IMG/VR virus record: IMGVR_UViG_3300027141_000026
Coordinates: 1 to 20,711 of that record
From: a virus
Length of the DNA: 20,711 nt
Strand: one strand, 5' to 3'
The position numbers and the translations under genes are program-made. Under the pieces are notes generated by a model. It was not told the origin of the DNA. It worked only from the letters and a program-made list of their open reading frames with translations, and did not search any database. Below are positions 6,184-16,100 of this stretch, one piece after another; the stretch's first letter is position 1, and every line of letters begins with the position of its first letter.

Positions 6184-9125
6184 TGGCTGCGATCTCCCAG
6201 AAAATCCCTAACCTTGTTGGTGGGGTCTCGCAGCAGCCTGATTCGATCAAGCTGAACAACCAGCTGCGGGAATGTACTAACTACTATCCTGATCCGACGT
6301 TCGGGCTTTCCAAACGGCCTGGCCTTCGTGGCATTCGTAAGCTGACCAATGCCGCTAATGGTGGTACCTGGTTCTCCATCTTTAGGGATGATGAGGAGAA
6401 GTACCTGGCTCAGTTTACCAATGCTGGTGTGCTGCGAATCTGGGATGCTGATAGTGGTATTGAGCAAACGGTAAACACCCCTGCTGCTTCTGCTACTACC
6501 TACGCAACACATACAGATTCATCTGATCTTGCGGTACTCCAGATTAATGATTATACCTTTGTATTGAATCGGCAGATCACTGTTACTGAAAATGCCGGTG
6601 ACCTGACTGCAACCATTACACCTTTTGGTTTTGTTACGGTAGGTGTTGTGGCTTATGCTACGACGTACAAAGTTGTCATTGATACCAATACCTTTACTTA
6701 CGCTACCCCTACTACCGCTACCACGCAGCTTAATGCTGATGATATTGTTAGCAACCTTGTTACCTCTATCAACGCAAACCCTGCTTATGTAGCTACAGCT
6801 ATTGGTAACACGATTCATATCCGTCGTGCCAACAATGCTGACTTTTCTCTTGAAGCAAAGGGTGGTCAAAGTGGTGCTGCTATTCAAGCGTATAAAGGCA
6901 CTGTCAATACTGTATCTGAGCTTCCCAGGCAGTTTCTGGATGGAGCAAAGATTAAGATCTTGGCATCGGAAAATTCTGATGGTGATGATTACTGGGTGAT
7001 CTTTCAAACCAGCGACAACAGTGCTAAGGGTACTGGTATCTGGGAGGAAAGTATTGCCGGTGGTGTGGTCAAAACCATCAACGAGTCCACCATGCCTCAC
7101 GCTATCATTCGGGAAGCCAACGGCACCTTCACCTATCGTAAGCTGGATGAAGCGTCAGCCACAGCTACCCCTGCTACGGCTACGGTGACGGGTGTTCCCC
7201 AAACCGTTTCCATCCTTACTTCAGGTAATGGTCGGTATGCGGTTGGTCAAAGCTTCCCTGTCTATGGTGGTACTGGCATCAACCTGCGCCTTAAGGTGAC
7301 CAGCACGACGACCAATGTCACCACCACAAACGTGCCTTGGGTTCCTAGCCCAGTCACCTATGTGGAGCGCATCGTTTACACAAACGGTACGCAGGTATAC
7401 AACTGGTATTTTAACGGACAAATCGTTAGAACTGCTGGTACGGACGCAGTGTTTACTATTGCCAACAACCAGTATCATGTGCTTGGTTCATATAACACGG
7501 TAGCCTCTGGTGCGCCTAATGTGGCCCTTCGCCAGCAGGCTGGGGTTCAGATTATCACCACCGTGACGGGCGTGATCAATGGCGTTAGCATTAGCCGTGC
7601 TGGTCGCAGCTATACTGCTTTGGATACCGTTACAAATGCTGAGGGCGATACCTTCCGCGTCAATACGGTTGCGTCTGTGACCTCCAATGTAGATTCCATT
7701 GCTAAGTTGTATTGGAAGCCACGGGAAGTGGGTGATGCCGAGACCAATCCAATGCCTTCATTTGTTGGCAGTAAGATTCACGGCATTTCATTCTTTAAGA
7801 ATCGCTTGATCTTAACTTCCAATGAAAATGTCATAACCTCACAGGCGGGTGACTACTTCAACTTCTTTGCTGGAACAGTCATTACCATCTTGGATAGTGA
7901 TCCGATTGATATTTCCTGTGGTTCGTTGAATCCAATCAAACTAACTCATGCGGTCTCTGCGCCCCGTGGTTTGGTTCTGTTTGCTGATAACGCCCAGTAT
8001 ATATTCGAAACTACCACTGAAGCATTCTCTGCTGCTACGGCTGAGATTAACCTTCTTGCTAGTTACAGCTTGAGCACTCGTGTGTCTCCTGTTGACATCG
8101 GCCCCAGTATTGTATTTCTGGAGCAGAATGATACAGCTACAAGCGTGTTTGAGATGGCTGTAACTGATTCCGCCACTCGTCCTGCTGTTGCTGAGATTAG
8201 TAGAAACGTACCGACGTTCCTGCCTTCTGATGTGAGGGCTTTAAAGGTTACCACCTCTGCCGCTACCTTTGCCATCAGTAGCAATCAAGATCCGACTGCT
8301 CTGTATCTCTTCCGCTTCTACAACAACGGGACTGAGCGGATTATGTCTTCTTGGTTTAAATGGACACTGCCTGGTAATGTAATTGCGTATGAGTTTAACC
8401 ACGACACGCTTTACATTGTCACAAGCCAAGACAATGGCCACGTTCTCAGCAAAGTTAACCTGCTGACTGATACCCCTGGTGGTGCGGTATTCTTTGACGA
8501 TGAGTTTGTTGACCTGCGGTTGGATCTCTTTGATTACAACCCCACCAAGGTCTACTTTGCTGGTAACGATACTACCCGCTTCTGCTTTAAGGATGGGTAT
8601 GAAGATGCCAACCTACAGCCGGTGCTTGTTAGTCTGAGTTACCTTCAGCCTGGCGTTGTTCAAGAACTGCCCCTTCAAACCGACCTGGCACAACCGGTTG
8701 GTCAAAGGTATTATGTGGAGCTTGAGGGTGACCATACAACTCTGCGGTATGCTCTTGGTTACAAGTTTGAAGCCGATGCTGTACTGCCTGCCTTCTATGT
8801 GGTAGGATCCGAGGGACGTAAGGACACCCTAAATGTTCCAATGATCAATCGCATGTCGGTTGACAGCTACAACTCTGGACCCTTCCTTGTTAAGGTGCGG
8901 GCACAGGGCCGTGATGAATATGTTGCATCTCTTCCACAAATCATCAGCAACCAGTATCTTGCCAACAGTATTCCAATGCTGAGAAACCCTCAGAATAAGA
9001 TTCCTGTTATGGCAAAAGGTAATCAGGTTGAAGTTGAACTTGTGGCTGATAGTCCATTCCCAACCTCGTTTACTTCTGTGACGTGGGAAGGCACCTTCAA
9101 CAACAAAGGCATTAAAGCAGTATGA
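6183..9125 (+). CDS. Tail tubular protein B (nozzle), T7 gp12 family
   Basis: A 980-residue protein, longer than T7 gp12 (about 794). It forms the hexameric nozzle of the short tail and holds the fibres. The N-terminus (ISQKIPNLVGGVSQQPDSIK, then NQLRECTNYYPDPTFGLSKR) is the strong signature of this family. The central block GSKIHGISFFKNRLILTSNE, then VITSQAGDYFNFF, is also typical and probably part of a beta-propeller platform. The Thr/Ala-rich middle (about residues 150-500) carries the extra length. No membrane segment is visible. The start overlaps the gp11-like stop by one base, and the stop overlaps the gp13-like start as ATGA. Confidence 0.95.
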   Translation: MAAISQKIPNLVGGVSQQPDSIKLNNQLRECTNYYPDPTFGLSKRPGLRGIRKLTNAANGGTWFSIFRDDEEKYLAQFTNAGVLRIWDADSGIEQTVNTPAASATTYATHTDSSDLAVLQINDYTFVLNRQITVTENAGDLTATITPFGFVTVGVVAYATTYKVVIDTNTFTYATPTTATTQLNADDIVSNLVTSINANPAYVATAIGNTIHIRRANNADFSLEAKGGQSGAAIQAYKGTVNTVSELPRQFLDGAKIKILASENSDGDDYWVIFQTSDNSAKGTGIWEESIAGGVVKTINESTMPHAIIREANGTFTYRKLDEASATATPATATVTGVPQTVSILTSGNGRYAVGQSFPVYGGTGINLRLKVTSTTTNVTTTNVPWVPSPVTYVERIVYTNGTQVYNWYFNGQIVRTAGTDAVFTIANNQYHVLGSYNTVASGAPNVALRQQAGVQIITTVTGVINGVSISRAGRSYTALDTVTNAEGDTFRVNTVASVTSNVDSIAKLYWKPREVGDAETNPMPSFVGSKIHGISFFKNRLILTSNENVITSQAGDYFNFFAGTVITILDSDPIDISCGSLNPIKLTHAVSAPRGLVLFADNAQYIFETTTEAFSAATAEINLLASYSLSTRVSPVDIGPSIVFLEQNDTATSVFEMAVTDSATRPAVAEISRNVPTFLPSDVRALKVTTSAATFAISSNQDPTALYLFRFYNNGTERIMSSWFKWTLPGNVIAYEFNHDTLYIVTSQDNGHVLSKVNLLTDTPGGAVFFDDEFVDLRLDLFDYNPTKVYFAGNDTTRFCFKDGYEDANLQPVLVSLSYLQPGVVQELPLQTDLAQPVGQRYYVELEGDHTTLRYALGYKFEADAVLPAFYVVGSEGRKDTLNVPMINRMSVDSYNSGPFLVKVRAQGRDEYVASLPQIISNQYLANSIPMLRNPQNKIPVMAKGNQVEVELVADSPFPTSFTSVTWEGTFNNKGIKAV

Positions 9126-9601
9126 TATGCAAAACGCTGATCCACCCAGCCACGCATCATGATGCACTTTATGTGGCTCAAAACCTTCAACCAGAAGACC
9201 ATAGGGAAATAACCGGCCTTGGGTGTGCTCCACTTGAGGCCGTCCCTCTTTCTGTACTGACTTCGGAAACCGCAGTAACCTTTTGGAATCCAAAGGGTAT
9301 GATATGTGGTGTAGCGGGGGTATCCAGAACAGATGCCCAATGCGGAGCCATCTGGATGGTAACAACACCCGATGTCCGCCCCTATCCAAAGTTATTCTTT
9401 ACAGAAGCCAAGAAATGGGTAAACTCCATTAAGGGCTTCGATATGCTTTATAACATAGCAGACCCACGAAATACTATGCACCTTAAGCTGCTTCATCTTC
9501 TTGGATTTAAGCGGCTGTCTTATGTAACTGTTGGTCCTGATCGTTTAACCTACGTTGAATTTGCAAAACTAATGCCATGTGCATCCCAGCCGGAGCTTTA
9601 G
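9122..9601 (+). CDS. Internal virion protein, T7 gp13-like (GNAT-like fold)
   Basis: A 159-residue protein between gp12- and gp14-like genes, the place of T7 gp13 (138 residues, needed for virion maturation and infectivity). It reads like a decayed GNAT N-acetyltransferase. A late motif (NTMHLKLLHLLGFKRLSY) matches the shape of T7 gp13 (NTSHIRFLKTIGAVF), and the first half has the strand-rich CGVAG and IWMVTT pattern. The acetyl-CoA loop (Q/RxxGxG/A) is not evident, so catalysis is doubtful. It starts with an ATGA overlap, and its last 25 bases overlap the next gene. Assignment rests on position plus the weak shared pattern. Confidence 0.75.
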   Translation: MICKTLIHPATHHDALYVAQNLQPEDHREITGLGCAPLEAVPLSVLTSETAVTFWNPKGMICGVAGVSRTDAQCGAIWMVTTPDVRPYPKLFFTEAKKWVNSIKGFDMLYNIADPRNTMHLKLLHLLGFKRLSYVTVGPDRLTYVEFAKLMPCASQPEL

Positions 9602-10299
9602 CTGTAGTCACCGCGATTGGATCAGCCGTTGCTGGGTCTGTCCAATCTATTGCAAGCTACACTCAAGCTCAGCAAGAAACTAATTATGCCAATGCTGTTG
9701 CTCAGCAGCAGTATCAAATGCAGCAACAAGCGTATGCTCAGTCTGAACGGGCCTACGCTCAGCAAGTTGAACAAATCAATTTGGCTGCAAATCGTGCTTA
9801 CGAATCAAAGCAAAAAGAACTCTCTGCTGAATACCGTAAAGCTAGCGAAGACGCTAACCAGCGTATGGTTAAAAGTCTTCAACAGCAGGGTACAATTCTA
9901 TCTTCAGGCAGAAGTGGTCAGTCGATTGGTATTCTTATTTCAGATGCCGAACGTACTGCTGGCCGAGACTTTGCATTGCTTGGTCAGAACCTGGCTTATG
10001 CAAACGAAGACTATTTCTATGGTGCCCAAAGCGTATTCAATGAAGCTCAAAGCTCGATGAATGTTGCGGCATCTAATCGTATGCTAGCTCCGACTGCGCC
10101 TATTATGCAGCAGGGGCCAAGTGCTCTTGGTTTGGTTGCTGGTATTGGCGGATCTCTTGCAGGCGCTGCTAGTACTTATTCCTCTCTCAAACCGCCTGCC
10201 TCTCCTAATGTACCTAAACCTGCCCCTGCCTCGGGCATCGGTAGCAAAGGATTTCAAATAAAGGAAAGCCTTTATACGCCAACTCAAAAGTTTAAGTAA
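9577..10299 (+). CDS. Internal virion (ejection) protein, T7 gp14 family
   Basis: A 240-residue protein (T7 gp14 has 196). In T7 this core protein is ejected first and forms a pore in the outer membrane. As in T7 gp14, the sequence begins with Met-Cys and a weakly hydrophobic segment (about residues 6-27, VVTAIGSAVAGSVQSIAS). A long Gln/Ala-rich helical region follows (about 30-110), with GTILSSGRSGQSIGILISDA and GRDFALLGQNLAYANEDYF in the middle. A Gly/Ala-rich stretch (about 180-202) and a Pro-rich tail end it. The ATG lies inside the gp13-like gene (25-base overlap), with no clear Shine-Dalgarno site. Confidence 0.9.
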   Translation: MCIPAGALAVVTAIGSAVAGSVQSIASYTQAQQETNYANAVAQQQYQMQQQAYAQSERAYAQQVEQINLAANRAYESKQKELSAEYRKASEDANQRMVKSLQQQGTILSSGRSGQSIGILISDAERTAGRDFALLGQNLAYANEDYFYGAQSVFNEAQSSMNVAASNRMLAPTAPIMQQGPSALGLVAGIGGSLAGAASTYSSLKPPASPNVPKPAPASGIGSKGFQIKESLYTPTQKFK

Positions 10300-10301
10300 C
10301 C

Positions 10302-13034
10302 ATGGCAATTTATGAATCTCTTCCTGGCCAAGTACAATTAACTGGCCCCAAAACTGCCGTTGGTTTTAATCCAGTTCAAACGTTTGATCCTAGTCGACAA
10401 ACGTTGCAAGCTGGGCAACAAGTTTTAGAGCAGGCTATTCAGGCTGGAAATGCTCAGCTGAATAATCAAGCCAAGGACATGGAAGCCCTTTCCAGGTTCT
10501 CTGAAACTTTAAATAAGTTTATGGTTGAAAAAGCTGAGAATAGAAAGAAGGCTCAGATTGCAGAAGGCTATGCTAAATATATCCGTGGAGAAGTTGGCGT
10601 TAAACCTAAAGCCCAACAACAATTTCAGGCTAAAGCAGCTGTCCTTGAGGCAAATGCTAGTAAAGATGTAGCTGTTGCTCAAGAAGCAGCCGCGTCAGGT
10701 ACTTCGCCTGGTACCGCCAGTACCATTCTGTCTACAAGTCCTGCCCTCAGGGGCTGGGAAGCCTATGGTGCAGCGGTAGCTCAGGCTCAGCTTGCTCCAG
10801 CAAACCTTGAAACCTATTTGCTGTCTAACAAAAATAGCAACACACCCGTACAGCTTGATGATGGTAGGATCATTATTCCTGGCCAAGCTAAGGGGTACGA
10901 GGTGGCTGATGTTACCAGGGCACTGACAAAACAGTGGGTTCTGGAGTATGGTCTGGATCGTATCAACCCTCAAATCGTTCAAGAGCATGGCGGCTTCAAC
11001 ATGGCGATGGCCGAGCGTGAAGCAATGCGTGTATGGATGAAGGAGACCGACGAAAGGGAACTGAAAGCCAGACAATACAACACGGAACTAAGCATGGCAA
11101 ATACGCTTCCACAGGCTTTAACGCCTGAGGGGGCTGATGATTGGCAGCGAACTTCGTTTGCCAATGGTATGCGTGATTTCAGAGATCCTGTTGCGGTTAA
11201 TGAAGCCCAGCTGAAAGCTATTGAACAGCAGCTGGATGTTTATCAACGCAGTGGTGACATCACCTCCATGCAACGTCTTATCAGCAATCTGGAAGGCGTT
11301 AAAATTCCCGGAACAAATATAACTTACGGCAATAAAAATGCTGCTAAGTTTAGGCAATTTAGATCACAAATTGCAGAAGGTCGTAAGGCAAATGCCGCTG
11401 CCTTTGATGCTGATGAAAAGTCTAGACTCGATTACCAATGGCAGCAGTTCCAGCAGCTGAGGAACACCGCCTCTCCTGAAGAGCTGGCAAAACAAAGGGC
11501 AGCTTTTAGAGCCTCCTTGACTCAAAGCTCTAGCCCATATGCCATGGAGCTACAGAATAAGCTTACCAAAGAAGATGGCTCTCTTCGATTTAAGAATCAA
11601 ATTCTTTCACAGATTAGAGCTGGAAACAAAAAACCTGGTGGTGGATTTCTGTGGACCGAGGGGCAAATTGATCTCTTGGTTGGATCCGAAGACTTGGAAG
11701 CCTCGGATGCAGAAGAAATTAAAGCACTTCTTCCTGACATCCCGTCTGTTGTTGACCTTGGTAAAGGTGTGGGCACAGGCATTGTTCTTCCAAACGTTAA
11801 AGGTCGTATACTGACACGGTTGGCTTCCGGTGGATCGTTGTATGCCTCTGATGCTGGATTTAGAGCCAGAATAGATGGAGCCCTTAATGGGGCTATGCGT
11901 GTCGCATTTGATACTCTTTCGTCCAAGTGGCAAGAGCAGTTTGAAAGAACTGGCAAGTATCCAAACGACATCGAGGTAGCCCGGCAGTGGCAAGCCGAAA
12001 CCGAAAGAATCATCTCTATCCCCTCCGAAGAGTTTTACATTAATTCTAAAGGTCAAACGCCAAACATTCTTAAAAAGAATCTGCCTTCTGGGCAAAGTTT
12101 AGAAATTCAAAGTCCTGTGGCTTCTCCAGAGCAGCTGCGGGCTTTGAGGAAAAAAGCCGGTCCTTTCCCCACAATGCAAGCTACTGCGTTGCGGACAAAT
12201 CTAGAGGACTATGATCTTTATCAATCCATAATTTCTAATGGTGGTTCACTGCCAGTAGAGATTAAAGCTGCCGCTAAAATGGCTGGCTTTTTGAATGAAG
12301 ATACCTGGATGGCTTACCAGGGGAAATTACTTGGAAAACCTTATGTACCAAATCCTAATAAGCAAGCTTCTTATCAGCGAAACGCTGCTATCAATCTTAA
12401 CGCTGCCAACGTCATTCGCAACCCCAGATCTACCAATGCACAAATTCGAAGTGCCATGGAACTCCTCTCTTCCGGAGGAGGTAGCCCTGTTGGGAAAGCA
12501 TCAACGTTCGGTGCGGGAGATTTCGGTGGCTTAGCAGAACTAACTTCCAGCGGTGAAGGTGGATTTAATTCCGTAAACTATGGAACCACCTATAGCGCAG
12601 GACAACTGAACCTGACAGGAATGTCTATTGGTGAGGTTGAACGGCTTCAACAGCAAGGCAAGGTTAGTGCTGTAGGGTTTGCCCAATGGATGCCTGGTAA
12701 CTTGGCAGGGGCTCGCAAAGCAGCGGGTATTTCCCCTGAAGAAAAGATGACCCCAGAAAATCAACTTAAAATGTTCTGGGCATATATTTTGCGTAGCAAC
12801 AAGCGTCCTGATTTGCGGGACTATTTGCTGGGCAAACATAATAGTCTAGATCGTGCCCAAGAAGCTTTTGCTTATGAATGGGCAGCAGCTCCTGGACTTA
12901 ATGGTAAAAGTAAATATCATGGTATTGCCGGAAATGCTGCAAACATTTCAGCTATTAAATTACGGCAAACTCTTCTTAATGCTCGACGTGAGCTAAAGCA
13001 GTTAATTGATAGCGGAATTGATCCGTTTCAATAA
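10302..13034 (+). CDS. Internal virion protein, gp15-like, with C-terminal lysozyme-like domain
   Basis: A 910-residue protein in the gp15 position (T7 gp15 has 747). Residues 1 to about 730 are helical, Gln/Ala-rich and soluble, as expected of the periplasmic ejection tube protein. Residues about 735-895 form a muramidase or lytic transglycosylase-like domain: SSGEGGFNSVNYGT with the likely catalytic Glu752, MSIGEVERLQ (774-783), AVGFAQWMPG with Gln795, NKRPDLRDYLLG (833-844) and EWAAAPG from 859. This matches lambda-lysozyme-like phage muramidases. T7 keeps its transglycosylase in gp16, so the activity has moved. It begins two bases after the gp14-like stop, and its stop codon begins the second leader repeat. 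Confidence 0.88.
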   Translation: MAIYESLPGQVQLTGPKTAVGFNPVQTFDPSRQTLQAGQQVLEQAIQAGNAQLNNQAKDMEALSRFSETLNKFMVEKAENRKKAQIAEGYAKYIRGEVGVKPKAQQQFQAKAAVLEANASKDVAVAQEAAASGTSPGTASTILSTSPALRGWEAYGAAVAQAQLAPANLETYLLSNKNSNTPVQLDDGRIIIPGQAKGYEVADVTRALTKQWVLEYGLDRINPQIVQEHGGFNMAMAEREAMRVWMKETDERELKARQYNTELSMANTLPQALTPEGADDWQRTSFANGMRDFRDPVAVNEAQLKAIEQQLDVYQRSGDITSMQRLISNLEGVKIPGTNITYGNKNAAKFRQFRSQIAEGRKANAAAFDADEKSRLDYQWQQFQQLRNTASPEELAKQRAAFRASLTQSSSPYAMELQNKLTKEDGSLRFKNQILSQIRAGNKKPGGGFLWTEGQIDLLVGSEDLEASDAEEIKALLPDIPSVVDLGKGVGTGIVLPNVKGRILTRLASGGSLYASDAGFRARIDGALNGAMRVAFDTLSSKWQEQFERTGKYPNDIEVARQWQAETERIISIPSEEFYINSKGQTPNILKKNLPSGQSLEIQSPVASPEQLRALRKKAGPFPTMQATALRTNLEDYDLYQSIISNGGSLPVEIKAAAKMAGFLNEDTWMAYQGKLLGKPYVPNPNKQASYQRNAAINLNAANVIRNPRSTNAQIRSAMELLSSGGGSPVGKASTFGAGDFGGLAELTSSGEGGFNSVNYGTTYSAGQLNLTGMSIGEVERLQQQGKVSAVGFAQWMPGNLAGARKAAGISPEEKMTPENQLKMFWAYILRSNKRPDLRDYLLGKHNSLDRAQEAFAYEWAAAPGLNGKSKYHGIAGNAANISAIKLRQTLLNARRELKQLIDSGIDPFQ

Positions 13035-13044
13035 CTGATCGTGG
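13032..13044 (+). repeat. Leader repeat, copy 2 (TAACTGATCGTGG)
   Basis: An exact copy of the sequence at 4327-4339; it begins with the stop codon of the gp15-like gene. The similarity may reach slightly upstream, allowing one inserted codon (GATCTGCTT against GATCCGTTT), and downstream both leaders hold a TTG(C)GAGGATG block (4363-4371 and 13061-13071). Confidence 0.5.
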
Positions 13045-13124
13045 ATTAAAGGCCTCTGACTTGCGAGGATGAGGTCTCCACAAAATCTATTTTCCATACT
13101 TACTCCTGAGGGAGAAAACAATCA
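13035..13124 (+). promoter_or_regulatory. Leader of the gp16-like gene
   Basis: 90 untranslated bases. They contain the rest of the shared repeat, a possible hairpin GGCCTC/GAGGTC (13051-13056 with 13071-13076), and a strong Shine-Dalgarno site GAGGGAGA (13108-13115) nine bases before the ATG. The SD overlaps a small CTCC/GGAG hairpin (13103-13106 with 13111-13114). The stretch 13096-13115 (ATAC, ACTC, CT, AGGGAGA in order) resembles the T7 promoter but is one base shorter, so it is only a weak promoter candidate. Confidence 0.45.
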
Positions 13125-16100
13125 ATGGCCGATCCGTTGCAAGGATTTGAACCCGGCAGTACTTATGGTGCATATCGGGACCCTGATTATACTAAAAAGG
13201 CTCTTCAAGCTGAGTTAGCCAAAAAGAAACAGGCTAAACCGTCTTCAGCTAAACCTGCATCAAAAAAACAACCCGCTAAACCAGCACCCAAACCAACGAC
13301 TAAACCCAAACGGAATCAACAGACGTGGAATCCGGCGGCTGTTATTGGAGAAGGAATCAAGCAAACCTTGGCTCCAGTTATGGGTGGTGCAGATGCTGTT
13401 GCTCAGGGATTAGAAAACGCATCTGATTGGCTTGCTACCGCTGCTGGACAAGATCCGCAATGGCGAGCACAGCAAAAACTTAAAGCAAAACAACAACGCG
13501 CTAAAACGGATGCAGGCGTTGATAAGTCCCTGGCCGGAACCAAAGAGATGGGGCGAATTGCCCTTAAAAGCACCGGACCTGGCGTTGTTGAAAAGATTGT
13601 TGATACTGCTGTCCTGGTTGGCGATACGATTCAACAGCCTATTCGCGCAGTCACGGGCACCTATGACGCTACCAAAGATCCGTTCAATGATCGGTACATT
13701 CGAGCACAAACTGATTTTGGTGTAACGCCTCAAACAGAAGGCGGTCAAAAAGCAGCGCGACTTCTTCAATTTTTTAATGCTACCCGAGCTGTTACTAGGG
13801 CAACTACCTTTGGTGTCACTAAACTCACTGGAAAGCCTCAATCTCTTTCACAAACCTTAAATGTCCCCAAAGGCAAAGGGGCTCAAACTCTAGTTGATAA
13901 TATTCCTGGAGCCATTGCAGACTTTATCATGGCGTCACCGGAAGACCCGGAAACGCTGTCTAACTTTGCTCAGGATTTTGTTCCAGAATCAATTAAGCCT
14001 CTATTCTTCTTGGCTGCTGATGGGGAACGAGATAACCTTTATCAAATTAAATTAAAAGGTGCCCTTGAAGGTGAAGGCCTTGGTACCATTGCTGATGTGA
14101 TTGGATCGTTGTTTAAAGGTAGATTTGCCTTTAGGGACGCAAAAGATGCGGGTAGTGATACCGAAACGGCACTGGAGGCTGGCGTAAAAACCATGTCCGA
14201 TGAGGCCGACACATTATCTGCCAAAGCCGATGTTGACTTTAAAAAAGAAGGAGAGCTGTGGAATGATACCCGCGAAGCTCAACTCAACAAACTTCTTCAA
14301 GAAGAAAACTCTATAAGGCAACAACGTCAGGCAGTAGACCCTGAAGATCTTGAAACCGCCAAACAGCTTGACGATCAGCTGGAGCGCAACCTCCTGGATC
14401 AGCAAGAGATTGATCGGGCCATCATTGATAACGGATACAAAGAGCCTTGGGAAAAAGAAAGCGCCTATAAAAGCGTAAGCATTCCCGAGTCGATTGTTTA
14501 TGGACGCAACTGGTTAACAGATGCTGCTGTAAAACGTTTGAATCTGGAAGACAACTGGAAACAGATTATCAAGCCAGCCATTAAAAATCTGGATCCAGAA
14601 CGCCTCAACGAAATTTATCGCAACCAGGGTAAAACCGCTTGGGAAAAACTCAAGGGTGATCACCTTAAGGTTTTGGTTGATAAATTTACAGAGGTGATGG
14701 ATACGGCTCAAACTGCGGATGAAGCTAAAGATCTGGCAATGCGATTCCTTCGGGAAAGCGGTCAGACCTTTACCAAGTCCAGTGGTGAGATGATCGAAGA
14801 TGAAGCCGTCATTGTTGTTCAAGCAACGATGCAAGGCATGGCAGAAGAGCTTGCAAAGGTTTCTAAGAGCTTCTTGGATCATGATGCTGCCCTCCTTGCA
14901 AATGGCAACCAGCCTGATCGTCTTCTTGATAGGTTGATTGGTCTGATGATGCTCCGCAAAGAAGGCTGGAGCTTGGATGCTGGACGCCGACTGCTTCTTG
15001 GTAAACATCCCAGCTACAAGCGGATGATTGAGGAAGCTGGTACCGAAGCGGAAAAGACTGTTCTTACACCGCGCATGTTGAAGACATGGGCATCAGATGT
15101 TAAGGCTAGGTTCCGCGCTGGTGATCCAACAGCCATTGAAGAGATGCGTATGATGTCTCTTGCGATGTCTCTTGCTGGTGGCGACCCTGCTAAGGCCATC
15201 AACTTTGGTGAGACTGTACTCACGACTCTGGGTAAAGAATCTCTGGGACTGTTCTTTAATAGCATCTTGTCCGGCCCTAAAACCATTGTTCGAAACCTTG
15301 GTGCTGTAATTAGAATCTTTGCTCAACCCCTTGAAGTGGGTATCATGGGTGTCGTTAATGGTGACGACCGTTTGATTGGAGCAGCTGGAGCTGGTATCAT
15401 TGGTGCCTTTAGCGGCATTAACGATGCCTTCCATGTAGCTTCTGTTACCATGAAGAGTGGTGTCCCTGCCACCTGGAACCAGCTTAGCGTGATTCGCAAG
15501 GCAGAACGCATGGCAATGATTGACGCTATTGCAGATGCAGCTGTAAGCCCCGCTGAACGAACAGCAGCCGGTGCTCTTAAGGCAGTTCACGCGCTGGCTA
15601 ACTGGACGGATCTGCCCAGCCGCCTTATGATGTCTTCTGATGACTTTGTGCGTACCGTAGCTGTGCGTCAGAAGATCTATGAAGATGCCATGATGAAGGC
15701 CTTTGAGGCACGTCAAAATGGCAAGGGAACTTTAAAGAGTCTCCAAGAAGCCGCCATCCAAGAGATGGAAAAGCAGGTAGACTTCAAAACAGGCCAGGTC
15801 AAAGATGAAGCCCTGCAAAAGTTTGCAGAGAATGCTACCTATCAAGATGACCCCGGTGGTTTTGTAAATAGCTTGGGTAATGCCATTGAGCAATTTAGCC
15901 CCCTTGGTATTCCTGTTGGTAAGTATGCGTTCCCCTTTGTGCGGACGCCTGCTAATATTATGAGGTACCAGCTGCAAATGACTCCTGGTGCCACCTCGCC
16001 TCTACTTCAAAACTTTATGGATGGCTATAAGCAGGCCATCATAAATAACGATACTCTTAAAATTGCAGAGTATCAAGGCAGAGAAGCCATTGGTTCCTTC

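Noticed and set aside
9617-10060. 147-codon + strand frame inside the gp14-like gene
   Set aside because: Overlaps a gene with clear gp14 features; its Leu/Ser-rich translation comes from the Gln/Ala codons of the true frame.
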